Positions 9,021 to 16,381 of a stretch of DNA of 64,000 nucleotides are shown piece by piece; position 1 is the stretch's first letter; each line of letters opens with the position of its first letter. Source of the stretch: JAAURB01 sp049647265 (GTDB taxonomy: Bacteria; Cyanobacteriota; Cyanobacteriia; Cyanobacteriales; Microcoleaceae); NCBI GenBank assembly GCA_049647265.1, contig JBARXJ010000063.1, positions 124,001 through 188,000 on the forward strand, read 5' to 3'. The position numbers were made by a program, and so were the translations under genes. The notes beneath the pieces were generated by a model. The model had not been told where the DNA came from. It was given only the letters and a program-made list of their open reading frames with translations, and ran no database searches.

Positions 9021-10529
9021 ATGACATTTAAACGGGCCAGCGGCGTATTACTCCAACCTACTAGTTTACCCAGTTCCCATGGAATTGGCGATTTAGGGCA
9101 GTCTGCTTATGAGTTTATTGACTTCCTCGAAAAAAGTGGTCAAAAATTGTGGCAAATTCTCCCTTTAGGGCCAACTGGGTACGAACATTCCCCCTATATT
9201 ATGAATTTTAGCACCTTTGCGGGGAATCCTTTAATGATTAGTTTAGAACAATTAGTTGAAGAGGGATTACTCAAAGCAGAGGAATTGAAGCCTTTACCCC
9301 AAACCGATGACGTTATCCCAACTCGCGTTAATTTTGACCGAGTGATTCCCCATAAAATGCAGTTTCTCAAAACAGCATATCAGCGGTTTAAAGACAGCTT
9401 ACCCTCGGCTGAGTTTGATCAATTCTGTGAAGAATACTCTTACTGGCTAGAAGATTATGCCTTATTTATGGCACTGTTAGAAGAGAATAACGGCAATCCT
9501 TGGAATCAGTGGGATTATGATTTAGCCCATCGTAAACCCGAAGCTTTAAAAGCAAAATCAGAAGAACTCAAAGATGAGATTCTGTACCATAAGTTTCTGC
9601 AATTTAAGTTCTTTGAACAGTGGACAAAATTGCGAGAATATGCCAACAATAAAAACATTCAAATTATCGGCGATATTTCGATTTATGTCTGTTACAATAG
9701 TTCCGATGTTTGGGCAGCGCCGAAGAACTTTCAACTCGATCCAGAAACATTAGAACCCCTTTATATTGCAGGTGTTCCTCCCGATTATTTCAGCGCAACC
9801 GGGCAACTGTGGGGCAATCCGGTTTATGATTGGGATGCATTAAAACAAACCAATTATAAGTGGTGGATTGATCGATTTAAAGCTACTTTAGCCTATGCAG
9901 ATTTAGTCAGAATCGATCATTTTCGCGGCTTTGAAGCTTACTGGCGGGTTCCGGGTGGAGAAACGACCGCAATGAACGGAGAATGGATTTTAGCCCCCGG
10001 TCAAGACTTCTTTGAAACCCTGCGTCAAAGCTTAGGAAGTTTGCCTGTATTGGCGGAAGATTTAGGGATTATTACCCCAGAAGTTGAAGAACTAAGAGAT
10101 TACTTTGACTTCCCCGGCATGAAGATTTTACAATTCGCGTTTGGTGGCGGCGAAGATCATGCTTATCTCGTTCATAATCATGTCGAAAACTGTTTAGTTT
10201 ATACGGGAACTCATGATAATGATACGGCGTTAGGATGGTGGGAAACAGCCAGTCCAGAAGAGAAACAAAATGCCGCCAAATACCTCGGTTTTAATTCACC
10301 CGAAGAAATCTCAGAAGTTCACTGGGAATTGATTAAATATGCCCTCAGTTCAGTAGCAAATCAAGCGATTATTCCGCTGCAAGATCTGTTAGGATTAGGT
10401 CATGAAGCCCGCATGAATGATCCCAGTATTAACGAGGGAAATTGGCGCTGGCGTTATGAAAGTTCCGATCAATTAACCTCAGAAATTAGCGAGCGTTTGT
10501 TATCTCTCACCAAAGACTCAAATCGATAA
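9021..10529 (+). CDS. malQ: 4-alpha-glucanotransferase (amylomaltase)
   Basis: GH77 enzyme that transfers alpha-1,4-glucan segments between maltodextrins, releasing glucose; part of glycogen breakdown. The N-terminal GVLLQPTSLPSSHGIGDLG, the nucleophile region VRIDHFRGFEAYW, AEDLG with the acid/base Glu, and YTGTHDNDT are all intact, and length (502 residues) is normal. The frame opens at a TTG at 9006, but the ATG at 9021 has a GAGG ribosome-binding site at proper spacing, so I start there. Pgm and GH31-CBM20 lie nearby on the other strand. Confidence 0.95.
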   Translation: MTFKRASGVLLQPTSLPSSHGIGDLGQSAYEFIDFLEKSGQKLWQILPLGPTGYEHSPYIMNFSTFAGNPLMISLEQLVEEGLLKAEELKPLPQTDDVIPTRVNFDRVIPHKMQFLKTAYQRFKDSLPSAEFDQFCEEYSYWLEDYALFMALLEENNGNPWNQWDYDLAHRKPEALKAKSEELKDEILYHKFLQFKFFEQWTKLREYANNKNIQIIGDISIYVCYNSSDVWAAPKNFQLDPETLEPLYIAGVPPDYFSATGQLWGNPVYDWDALKQTNYKWWIDRFKATLAYADLVRIDHFRGFEAYWRVPGGETTAMNGEWILAPGQDFFETLRQSLGSLPVLAEDLGIITPEVEELRDYFDFPGMKILQFAFGGGEDHAYLVHNHVENCLVYTGTHDNDTALGWWETASPEEKQNAAKYLGFNSPEEISEVHWELIKYALSSVANQAIIPLQDLLGLGHEARMNDPSINEGNWRWRYESSDQLTSEISERLLSLTKDSNR

Positions 10530-10545
10530 GTTGACCAACCTGTAG

Positions 10546-10564
10546 GGTGCGTGACTCACGCACC
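10546..10564. repeat. Short perfect hairpin after malQ
   Basis: Nine-base arms GGTGCGTGA and TCACGCACC with a one-base loop, 16 bases after the malQ stop. It lacks a T-run, so it is a weak terminator candidate. The flanking GTAGGGTGCGTGACTCACG resembles a small palindromic element common in cyanobacterial spacers (recollection, not searched). Confidence 0.55.
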
Positions 10565-10600
10565 TTACTATAACTAAAATAGCCGAAATATTAATTTAAA

Positions 10601-10861
10601 ATGAACCTAAATATAGAATTACCTCAAGAATTAGAAAATGAGTTGTCTGTCGAGGCATCTCATCTAAAATTGCCGTTAACAGAGTACATTCTGCGCTTAC
10701 TTTCCTATCGGACTTTTCTTCAAAATCCACCTAAAACAGGATTGGAACTTTTAGCTTATTGGGAAAATGTAGGTGTAATTAATTCTCGTCCTGATATTAT
10801 CGATAGCCAAGAATATGCAAGGCAGTTACGCCATCAAGCTGAAACCCGTAAGCATCTTTAA
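10601..10861 (+). CDS. Putative antitoxin partner of the PIN toxin
   Basis: Small protein of 86 residues directly upstream of a PIN-domain gene (8-base gap). The start MNLNIELPQELENELSVEAS resembles a ribbon-helix-helix DNA-binding segment of VapB/ParD-like antitoxins (strand, then helix). The C-terminal half, with ELLAYWENVGVINSRPDI and IDSQEYARQLRHQAE, would be the toxin-binding tail. Gene order antitoxin-toxin fits type II systems, with repression of its own promoter expected. Function is inferred from context and weak fold resemblance. Confidence 0.75.
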   Translation: MNLNIELPQELENELSVEASHLKLPLTEYILRLLSYRTFLQNPPKTGLELLAYWENVGVINSRPDIIDSQEYARQLRHQAETRKHL

Positions 10862-10869
10862 CACACAAT

Positions 10870-11250
10870 ATGTATATTCTTGATACTGATATCCTAATTG
10901 ATATTCAGCGCGGTTATGAACCTGCATTAACCTGGTTTGCTTCACTGACTGAACTACCCTCTATTCCTGGTTTTGTTGTCATGGAATTAATTCAAGATGC
11001 ACAGAATAAACAGCAAGTTCGTCAAGTCCTACAATTAATCGCACCATTACCTGTTGTTTGGCCGGCTGAAAATGACTGTGCCCGTGCCCTCTCTGACTTT
11101 ACAGCTTATCATTTATCACATAAAATTGGACTGATTGATGCCTTAATTGCCGCCTGTGCAGTTGGATGTAACGCTACACTCTGCACTTTCAATGTCAAAC
11201 ATTATAAAGTTATTCCAGGACTAAATATAGAGCAACCTTATCATCGGTAA
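10870..11250 (+). CDS. PIN-domain ribonuclease toxin (VapC-like)
   Basis: VapC-type toxin of 126 residues; PIN proteins cut tRNA or rRNA using Mg2+ held by a cluster of acidic residues. Acidic positions are visible in MYILDTDILIDI (N-terminal Asp), VVMELIQDA (Glu), GLIDALIAACAV (Asp) and the C-terminal LCTFNVKHYK, where the usual Asp is replaced by Asn as often seen. It follows the small antitoxin with an 8-base gap. First gene pair of the accessory island downstream of malQ. Target RNA unknown. Confidence 0.85.
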   Translation: MYILDTDILIDIQRGYEPALTWFASLTELPSIPGFVVMELIQDAQNKQQVRQVLQLIAPLPVVWPAENDCARALSDFTAYHLSHKIGLIDALIAACAVGCNATLCTFNVKHYKVIPGLNIEQPYHR

Positions 11251-11334
11251 GTCGATTGTGAAATAGTCCCAAAATCCCTAAAAATGCGGGCTTAGATTGA
11301 ATAATTTTTTACAAATCCAATTCTAACTAAAATT

Positions 11335-12012
11335 ATGACCTCCGAAAAATCAATCGAACAATTACGAGAAAAAGTTATCTCCTTAGCAACAGAAGCCGTA
11401 GACAAATCTAATCCTACAGGATGGTTTGAAACCCTGTATCAAGATGCAAACGGTGCGGTTTCTCAAGTTCCCTGGGCGCAATCTACCGCACATACTTATA
11501 TTCAAAATTGGTTAGAAAATAACACATTAGAAGCTACCGGAAAAACGGCTATTGTTGTCGGTTGTGGGTTAGGAGACGATGCTGAAAGTTTAGCAAAATT
11601 AGGCTTTCAAGTCACGGCTTTTGATATCTCTCCCACTGCAATAGAATGGTGTCAACAACGGTTTCCTAATTCTACTGTAAATTATCAAGTGGCAGATTTA
11701 TTTAATCTTAATCCAGATTGGAAAAATGCCTATGATTTTGTCTTAGAATCTCGAACAATTCAAGCTTTACCATTAAATATGCGACAACAAACCATTGAAG
11801 CTATTGCTGATTTACTCGCAGAAAAAGGCACATTACTGATGGTAACCCGCTATCGAGAAACAGAAGCCGCCCCCGACGGCCCACCCTGGGCATTGTCTGA
11901 AGGCGAATTGAATCAATTTCAACAATTAGGATTAACAGAAATTAAGCGAGATGCTTTTTTTGAAGCGGATAAAAATATTACTCAATTGCGATTAGAGTAT
12001 CAGAAAAAGTAA
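11335..12012 (+). CDS. Class I SAM-dependent methyltransferase (TPMT-like)
   Basis: Methyltransferase of 225 residues. The SAM-binding motif I is AIVVGCGLGDDAESLAKLGF (about residues 77-96) and motif II is VTAFDISPTAIEWC, followed by YDFVLESRTIQALP and the late GTLLMVTRYR. The segment PDGPPWALSEGEL resembles thiopurine-methyltransferase-like and tellurite-resistance-like enzymes. Substrate unknown. A decayed second copy of its last 37 or so codons lies at 16121-16233, beyond the NACHT/toxin genes, so this gene marks one edge of the island. Confidence 0.85.
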   Translation: MTSEKSIEQLREKVISLATEAVDKSNPTGWFETLYQDANGAVSQVPWAQSTAHTYIQNWLENNTLEATGKTAIVVGCGLGDDAESLAKLGFQVTAFDISPTAIEWCQQRFPNSTVNYQVADLFNLNPDWKNAYDFVLESRTIQALPLNMRQQTIEAIADLLAEKGTLLMVTRYRETEAAPDGPPWALSEGELNQFQQLGLTEIKRDAFFEADKNITQLRLEYQKK

Positions 12013-12087
12013 AGTTTAGATAGAATTAAAAATTAAAAGCTATTCAATATCACTCCAATCATTATTACGATCTCATATAATAGAAAC

Positions 12088-12144
12088 AAGGACTTGTGAA
12101 TGAGTAATAAAGCGTTATGGATTTATTGGTTTTGTGGGGAGTAA
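12088..12144 (+). other. Possible leader ORF overlapping the NACHT start
   Basis: An AAGGA ribosome-binding site (12088-12092) is ideally spaced from an ATG at 12100 that opens a 14-codon ORF (MSNKALWIYWFCGE, stop 12142-12144) overlapping the NACHT start at 12117 in another frame. The NACHT ATG itself has no good ribosome-binding site. Translational coupling or dampening of a toxic protein is possible; chance is also possible. Confidence 0.35.
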
Positions 12145-15098
12145 CCCAAGCGGTTGGCTTTTTGTTTAAACCGATTTTAGAAGAATTAGCAAAAGATGCG
12201 GCTAAAGATTATATTAAAGACTTTTTCAAAAGTTGTCTGTCTAATGTTTTACGATTACCAGAAAAAGAACCACTGCAAATTGCAACAGGAAAAGCAATTA
12301 CAGAATTTTTAAAGCTGATTCAACAAGAACTAGAAGATGCTGATTTAGATAATATTACTATTCTTCAATACCGTTACTCTCTGGAAGAATTTATTAAAAA
12401 TAAGCAAGTTGCTGAAATTTTAGGTGGCACATTTACAACAGACTCAATTGATACGCGAACTCTGAGACAAATTTGGCAGCAATTACAGTCAAAAACCTTG
12501 CCCAATGAATTTAGCTGGGAACAAGTTAGTAAACGATACCGGAAAAAAGTAAAAGCGATTATTCAAGAAATACCTGAATTACGAGAAATTTTAGATTCTC
12601 AGAATTTAGATAAAATAGCAGAAGCTGTTGCGGTTCAACCTGATTTTGATTTAAATAGACATCAGGAAGGGATTCTAGAAAAATATGGCAATCTTAACTT
12701 AGAAAGCCTCGATACAACCGGATGTGCTTATAATACACTGAAACTGTGGAATATTTTTGTACCTCAGAATGTACGGGAATGTCAGGAATATTTACCCCAG
12801 GTTTATGAAATTCCAAAAGAATATTTTAGACAACTAAAAGAACGCGGCGAAATAGATCGAGATGTTTCGATAGAAGAATTAGAACAACGACGTAGCCTCT
12901 ATTCTCAACAGTCTATTCAATCTATTCTAGAAGTTGTTAATAATCCTAATTATAAATATTTAGTGATTCTAGGCGATCCAGGTTCGGGTAAATCAACATT
13001 GTTGCAATATCTGGCGTTAGATTGGGCAAAACTTTCCTCGGAAAAATTACCCGATTATTATATTCCTTTATTAATTGAATTGCGAACTTATGCCCGTGAT
13101 AAACAAGAAAATAAGTGTAAAAATATCCTGGAATTCTTCCATCAGGGCAATGTAATCTGTCATTTTCCTCAACAAGAACTCCATTCTCGACTGCAACAGG
13201 GCAATGTTTTAGTATTATTTGATGGCTTAGATGAAGTCTTCGATCCGGCGCAACGAGAAGAAGTGATTACCGATATTCACCGCTTCACTAATAATTATCC
13301 TAAAATTCGTGCTATTGTTACCTCCCGTGTGATTGGTTATAAAGCCCAAAAGTTAAGAGATGCAGAATTTCGCCACTTTATGTTGCAAGATTTGGAAGAG
13401 GAACAAATCGAAGAGTTTATGCAAAAATGGCATGAATTAACCTTTAATGACGAAGCCGATAAAATCCGTAAACGCGATCGCCTCAAACAAGCGATTGATC
13501 ACTCCTCAGCCATCAAAGAATTAGCCGGAAATCCTCTATTACTGACAATGATGGCTATTCTCAATCGTAATCAAGAACTCCCCCGCGATCGCGCTGAACT
13601 TTACAATCAAGCCTCACGGGTATTATTGCATCAATGGGATATTGAACGAGCTTTACAGGATAAGAAAATTGATCCGTTGACGATTGATTATAAAGATAAA
13701 CAAGAAATGCTGCGGCGGGTGGCATTTTTCATGCAAGACAACGAACAAGGGTTAGCCGGAAACTTAATTAGTCGAGAGAATTTAGAACGCATTTTACAAG
13801 AATATTTACAGGATATTGTCAGCGATCCCCGTACCATTGCCCGTGCCGTGATTGAACAATTGCGATCGCGTAATTTCATTCTCTGTTATGTCGGTGGCGA
13901 TTTTTATGCCTTTGTCCATCGTACGTTTTTAGAGTATTTCTGTGCTTGGCAATTTGTTTGGCAGTTTGAAAAAGAGCGATCGCTTTCAGAAGAAGATTTA
14001 GTACAGGTTTATGCCGAACATTGGCGAGAGGAAGCATGGCACGAAGTCTTACGGTTGATGGCGGGAATGTTAGATCCTAAGTTTATTGGCAAAGTATTGG
14101 AATATTTGATGGTGCAAGAGGGAGAAGAAGATCAGTTTAAAAATTTGTTTCTAGCAGCAGAATGTTTGTTAGAAGTTAGATCTCGTTATCCTATAGCAAA
14201 AATCGCTGATGAACTGTTTACAAGAATAGAAGGTTTAATCCGTTACGGTTCAATTGACTTCAAAAATGTAGATAGAGAAATAATAAGGTTAGTTCTAGGT
14301 ATTCGTTATAAAGCTATTGAAACTATTATAAATACTTGGAAAGAAAATCCTGATCCTCTCAGTTGGCTGAAAACCCTTACTACCACTGATGAATATTCTG
14401 ATATCAGATATTTAGCAGTCGTGGCACTGGCAGCAAACTATAGAGATGACCCTGAAACCGCAATATGGCTGAAAACTCACGCTACAACTGATGAAAATGA
14501 GCCTGTCAGATATGCAGCAGTCGAGGCACTGGCACAACACTATAGAGATGACCCTGAAACCCCGACACTCCTTAAAATCCGCGCTAGCACTGATGAACAT
14601 TCTTTTATCAGACGTACAGCAGTCGAGGCACTAGCGAAACACTATAAAGATGACCCACAAACCTTAGTATGTCTCAAAACCCGTGCTATTAGTGATGAAG
14701 ATTCAGATATAAGACGTGCGGTAGTTGAGATACTGGCAAAATACTGTAAAGATGACCCCGATACCGTAACAATCCTCAAAACCTGCGCTACAACAGATGA
14801 TAATTGGCGTGTCAGAGGTGCAGCAGTCAAGGCACTTGCACAACACTATCAACACGACCCAGAACTATTTGAACTGTTTTGTGATCGCGCTATTAATGAT
14901 CCTTTTGAATATAGTCAAGCTGAATTGGGTTTTATTGAAAACCCGCGACAAACTGCATTAAGAGCAATTATTAAAAACTATCCCAATCATCCTAAAACTT
15001 TGCCATTTTTACGCGATCGCGCAGAGAATGATCCGGATAAACTGTTTAGAAAATGGGCAAATGAACAGTTAGAACAGTTTGAGAATAGGGGTATATAA
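12117..15098 (+). CDS. NACHT-domain STAND NTPase with C-terminal HEAT-like repeats
   Basis: 993-residue NLR-like protein. Residues 1 to about 265 are helical and of unknown function (possible effector or assembly module, starting MDLLVLWGVTQAVGFLFKP). The NACHT NTPase follows: Walker A GDPGSGKST at 286-294, Walker B and acidic cluster LFDGLDEV with Asp369, Asp372 and Glu373, then ELAGNPLLLTMMA (winged-helix side). Residues 751-920 are five 34-residue HEAT-like repeats, degenerate to the C-terminus, the likely sensor. Related bacterial NACHT proteins protect against phage (established for the class); here it is inferred. Neighbours are toxin-antitoxin genes. Five HIP1 octamers inside suggest long residence in cyanobacteria. 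Confidence 0.9.
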   Translation: MDLLVLWGVTQAVGFLFKPILEELAKDAAKDYIKDFFKSCLSNVLRLPEKEPLQIATGKAITEFLKLIQQELEDADLDNITILQYRYSLEEFIKNKQVAEILGGTFTTDSIDTRTLRQIWQQLQSKTLPNEFSWEQVSKRYRKKVKAIIQEIPELREILDSQNLDKIAEAVAVQPDFDLNRHQEGILEKYGNLNLESLDTTGCAYNTLKLWNIFVPQNVRECQEYLPQVYEIPKEYFRQLKERGEIDRDVSIEELEQRRSLYSQQSIQSILEVVNNPNYKYLVILGDPGSGKSTLLQYLALDWAKLSSEKLPDYYIPLLIELRTYARDKQENKCKNILEFFHQGNVICHFPQQELHSRLQQGNVLVLFDGLDEVFDPAQREEVITDIHRFTNNYPKIRAIVTSRVIGYKAQKLRDAEFRHFMLQDLEEEQIEEFMQKWHELTFNDEADKIRKRDRLKQAIDHSSAIKELAGNPLLLTMMAILNRNQELPRDRAELYNQASRVLLHQWDIERALQDKKIDPLTIDYKDKQEMLRRVAFFMQDNEQGLAGNLISRENLERILQEYLQDIVSDPRTIARAVIEQLRSRNFILCYVGGDFYAFVHRTFLEYFCAWQFVWQFEKERSLSEEDLVQVYAEHWREEAWHEVLRLMAGMLDPKFIGKVLEYLMVQEGEEDQFKNLFLAAECLLEVRSRYPIAKIADELFTRIEGLIRYGSIDFKNVDREIIRLVLGIRYKAIETIINTWKENPDPLSWLKTLTTTDEYSDIRYLAVVALAANYRDDPETAIWLKTHATTDENEPVRYAAVEALAQHYRDDPETPTLLKIRASTDEHSFIRRTAVEALAKHYKDDPQTLVCLKTRAISDEDSDIRRAVVEILAKYCKDDPDTVTILKTCATTDDNWRVRGAAVKALAQHYQHDPELFELFCDRAINDPFEYSQAELGFIENPRQTALRAIIKNYPNHPKTLPFLRDRAENDPDKLFRKWANEQLEQFENRGI
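14367..14876 (+). repeat. Five tandem 102-bp repeats coding HEAT-like units
   Basis: Exact 102-base (34-codon) periodicity inside the NACHT gene, starting at 14367, 14469, 14571, 14673 and 14775. Each unit reads roughly LKTxATTDE, then VRxAAVEALAxHYxDDPET. Similarity is visible at DNA level (for example GCAGTCGAGGCACTGGCA-like blocks), so expansion looks fairly recent. A weaker sixth and seventh unit follow to the stop. Confidence 0.85.
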
Positions 15099-15204
15099 GC
15101 AATGAAAATGAATATCATCAAAACAGCAACTACACTGATATAATTGTAGTAACTCACATTTATAATTCCATTTAACTAAGTTATGCACAGTTACACCATG
15201 ACTG

Positions 15205-15447
15205 ATGCACTTCGGACACTATAGAGAAGTGTTTGATCGTGCAAAACAAGAACCCATTCTGTTAACAGAAGAGTCTAGTCCTAGCCATGTTATTCTCTCA
15301 GCAGAAACCTATCAACAACTGGTTGAACGATTAGAAGTATTAGAGGATATGTTATTTGGTAAGCAAGCTGATATTGCTTTGAGTCAGTCTCAGATGGTAG
15401 GTTCCGATCAGTTTACAGCAGCATTACAAATAGAATCTGTTGATTAA
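15205..15447 (+). CDS. Phd/YefM-type antitoxin, N-terminus probably frameshifted
   Basis: 80-residue Phd/YefM antitoxin (HYREVFDRAKQEPILLTEES, then SHVILSAETYQQL and a C-terminal toxin-binding tail). Homologues normally have about a dozen more N-terminal residues. Those are visible in another frame: an ATG at 15183 reads MHSYTMTDALRT and then hits a stop at 15222-15224, two bases out of register with the rest. A small indel near 15215 explains this, so the DNA-binding start is likely lost or altered. There is no toxin beside it on the same strand; it may be an orphan remnant. Confidence 0.7.
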   Translation: MHFGHYREVFDRAKQEPILLTEESSPSHVILSAETYQQLVERLEVLEDMLFGKQADIALSQSQMVGSDQFTAALQIESVD

Positions 15448-15486
15448 ACTCAGTATCAGTAGCCTTTAATCATCTCTACATTTAAG

Positions 15487-15891
15487 TTATGAGCTAGCTG
15501 ACAGTTGCGTTTGAACATGAATATAGCTGAGAATTTTACTATCCATTGTAACTAAAGAACAATCATAAACTCGTGCTGTTGCGACAATCATTTGATCGGC
15601 TGGATCTCGATGAAATTTACCGGGAAGTTGAGTAGACTCTACACAAATGTTTGGGGTAAGATCTAAAAGACAGATCCCTGGATATGCAAGAGCTTGATCT
15701 AACCATTGATCAACTGGAATGGATAATATTAATCTATTGCGTTCAACCAACTTGGCAATTTCCCAGCACGAAATTATACTGATACCTAGACCTTGAGATT
15801 CCTGACTTTGAATATAATCTTGATACTCTTGTGTCAGTTGAGTATCACCATTGATCCACCAAATCCAAATGTGGGTATCCAATACAATCAT
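15487..15891 (-). CDS. PIN-domain toxin (VapC-like, type II)
   Basis: Toxin of 134 residues with the PIN acidic residues in MIVLDTHIWIWW, ISCWEIAKL, HRDPADQMIVATA and LVTMDSKIL; the HRDPADxxIxATA motif is typical of a VapC subgroup. The frame extends to 15906, but the ATG at 15891 overlaps the upstream antitoxin stop as ATGA and gives the standard MIVLDTH start. Predicted ribonuclease. It converges with the Phd-like gene on the plus strand but has its own partner at 15888-16088. Confidence 0.87.
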   Translation of the reverse strand: MIVLDTHIWIWWINGDTQLTQEYQDYIQSQESQGLGISIISCWEIAKLVERNRLILSIPVDQWLDQALAYPGICLLDLTPNICVESTQLPGKFHRDPADQMIVATARVYDCSLVTMDSKILSYIHVQTQLSASS

Positions 15892-16088
15892 TGAATCACT
15901 TCCCACTCATTTTCGTCTACAGGTTCGGTTGGATTAATGTATTGTATGACGGTTCCACGCAAAGAATATTCAGTTTCAGACTCATATAATTGACTCTGCA
16001 ATAATTCTATTCTTCGGATAATTTCTTGTAATGAAATATCGGGTGGTAACTGTTTCACCAATTCTAATACAGTATCGCGATCGCTCAT
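15888..16088 (-). CDS. Small antitoxin of the second PIN module
   Basis: 66-residue acidic protein (MSDRDTVLELVKQLPPDISL, then EIIRRIELLQSQL and an acidic tail ending DENEWEVIQ). It precedes the PIN toxin with a four-base ATGA overlap, the usual antitoxin-first order. Two adjacent ATGs (16091 and 16088) exist; the second lies five bases from AGAGG and is preferred. No known DNA-binding domain is clear; the middle looks helical. Assignment by context and by resemblance to cyanobacterial antitoxins of this size. Confidence 0.75.
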   Translation of the reverse strand: MSDRDTVLELVKQLPPDISLQEIIRRIELLQSQLYESETEYSLRGTVIQYINPTEPVDENEWEVIQ

Positions 16089-16120
16089 CATTACCTCTGG
16101 ATAATTAAAAGTAGATGTTA

Positions 16121-16233
16121 TGATCTTAGCCTGAAGTTGATCGGCTTAAATGGTTAGAACTAACAGAAATTCAACGCGATACTTTATTTTGAAGCAGACA
16201 GAAATGTTATACAGTTGTACCTAGAATATCGGC
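16121..16233 (+). pseudogene. Decayed 3' end of a methyltransferase gene
   Basis: Reads (in pieces) EVDRLKWLELTEIQRDTLF, then after a one-frame shift EADRNVIQLYLEYR. This matches the last residues of the methyltransferase at 11335-12012 (QQLGLTEIKRDAFFEADKN, ITQLRLEY). Upstream codons align too but carry TGA and TAG stops where the intact gene has Trp and Leu. No longer codes for a protein. It sits at the far side of the toxin and NACHT genes, so it bounds the island opposite the intact copy. Confidence 0.75.
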
Positions 16234-16381
16234 GATCGCGATACTCCACCAGACGAAGAGAATTATAGCGCTGCGCGCCGTCATTAGTCCGAAATTATTT
16301 GCTAGTTATAACAGGCTATGCAAGAACCCGAAAAATGATGTATCCTAGAAAACTTAAGCATTTAGCATCAGAGTTTTGCCC

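Noticed and set aside
14412..14830. Two minus-strand ORFs of 62 codons within the NACHT repeats
   Set aside because: Antisense shadows caused by the 102-base coding repeats; no start or ribosome-binding context.
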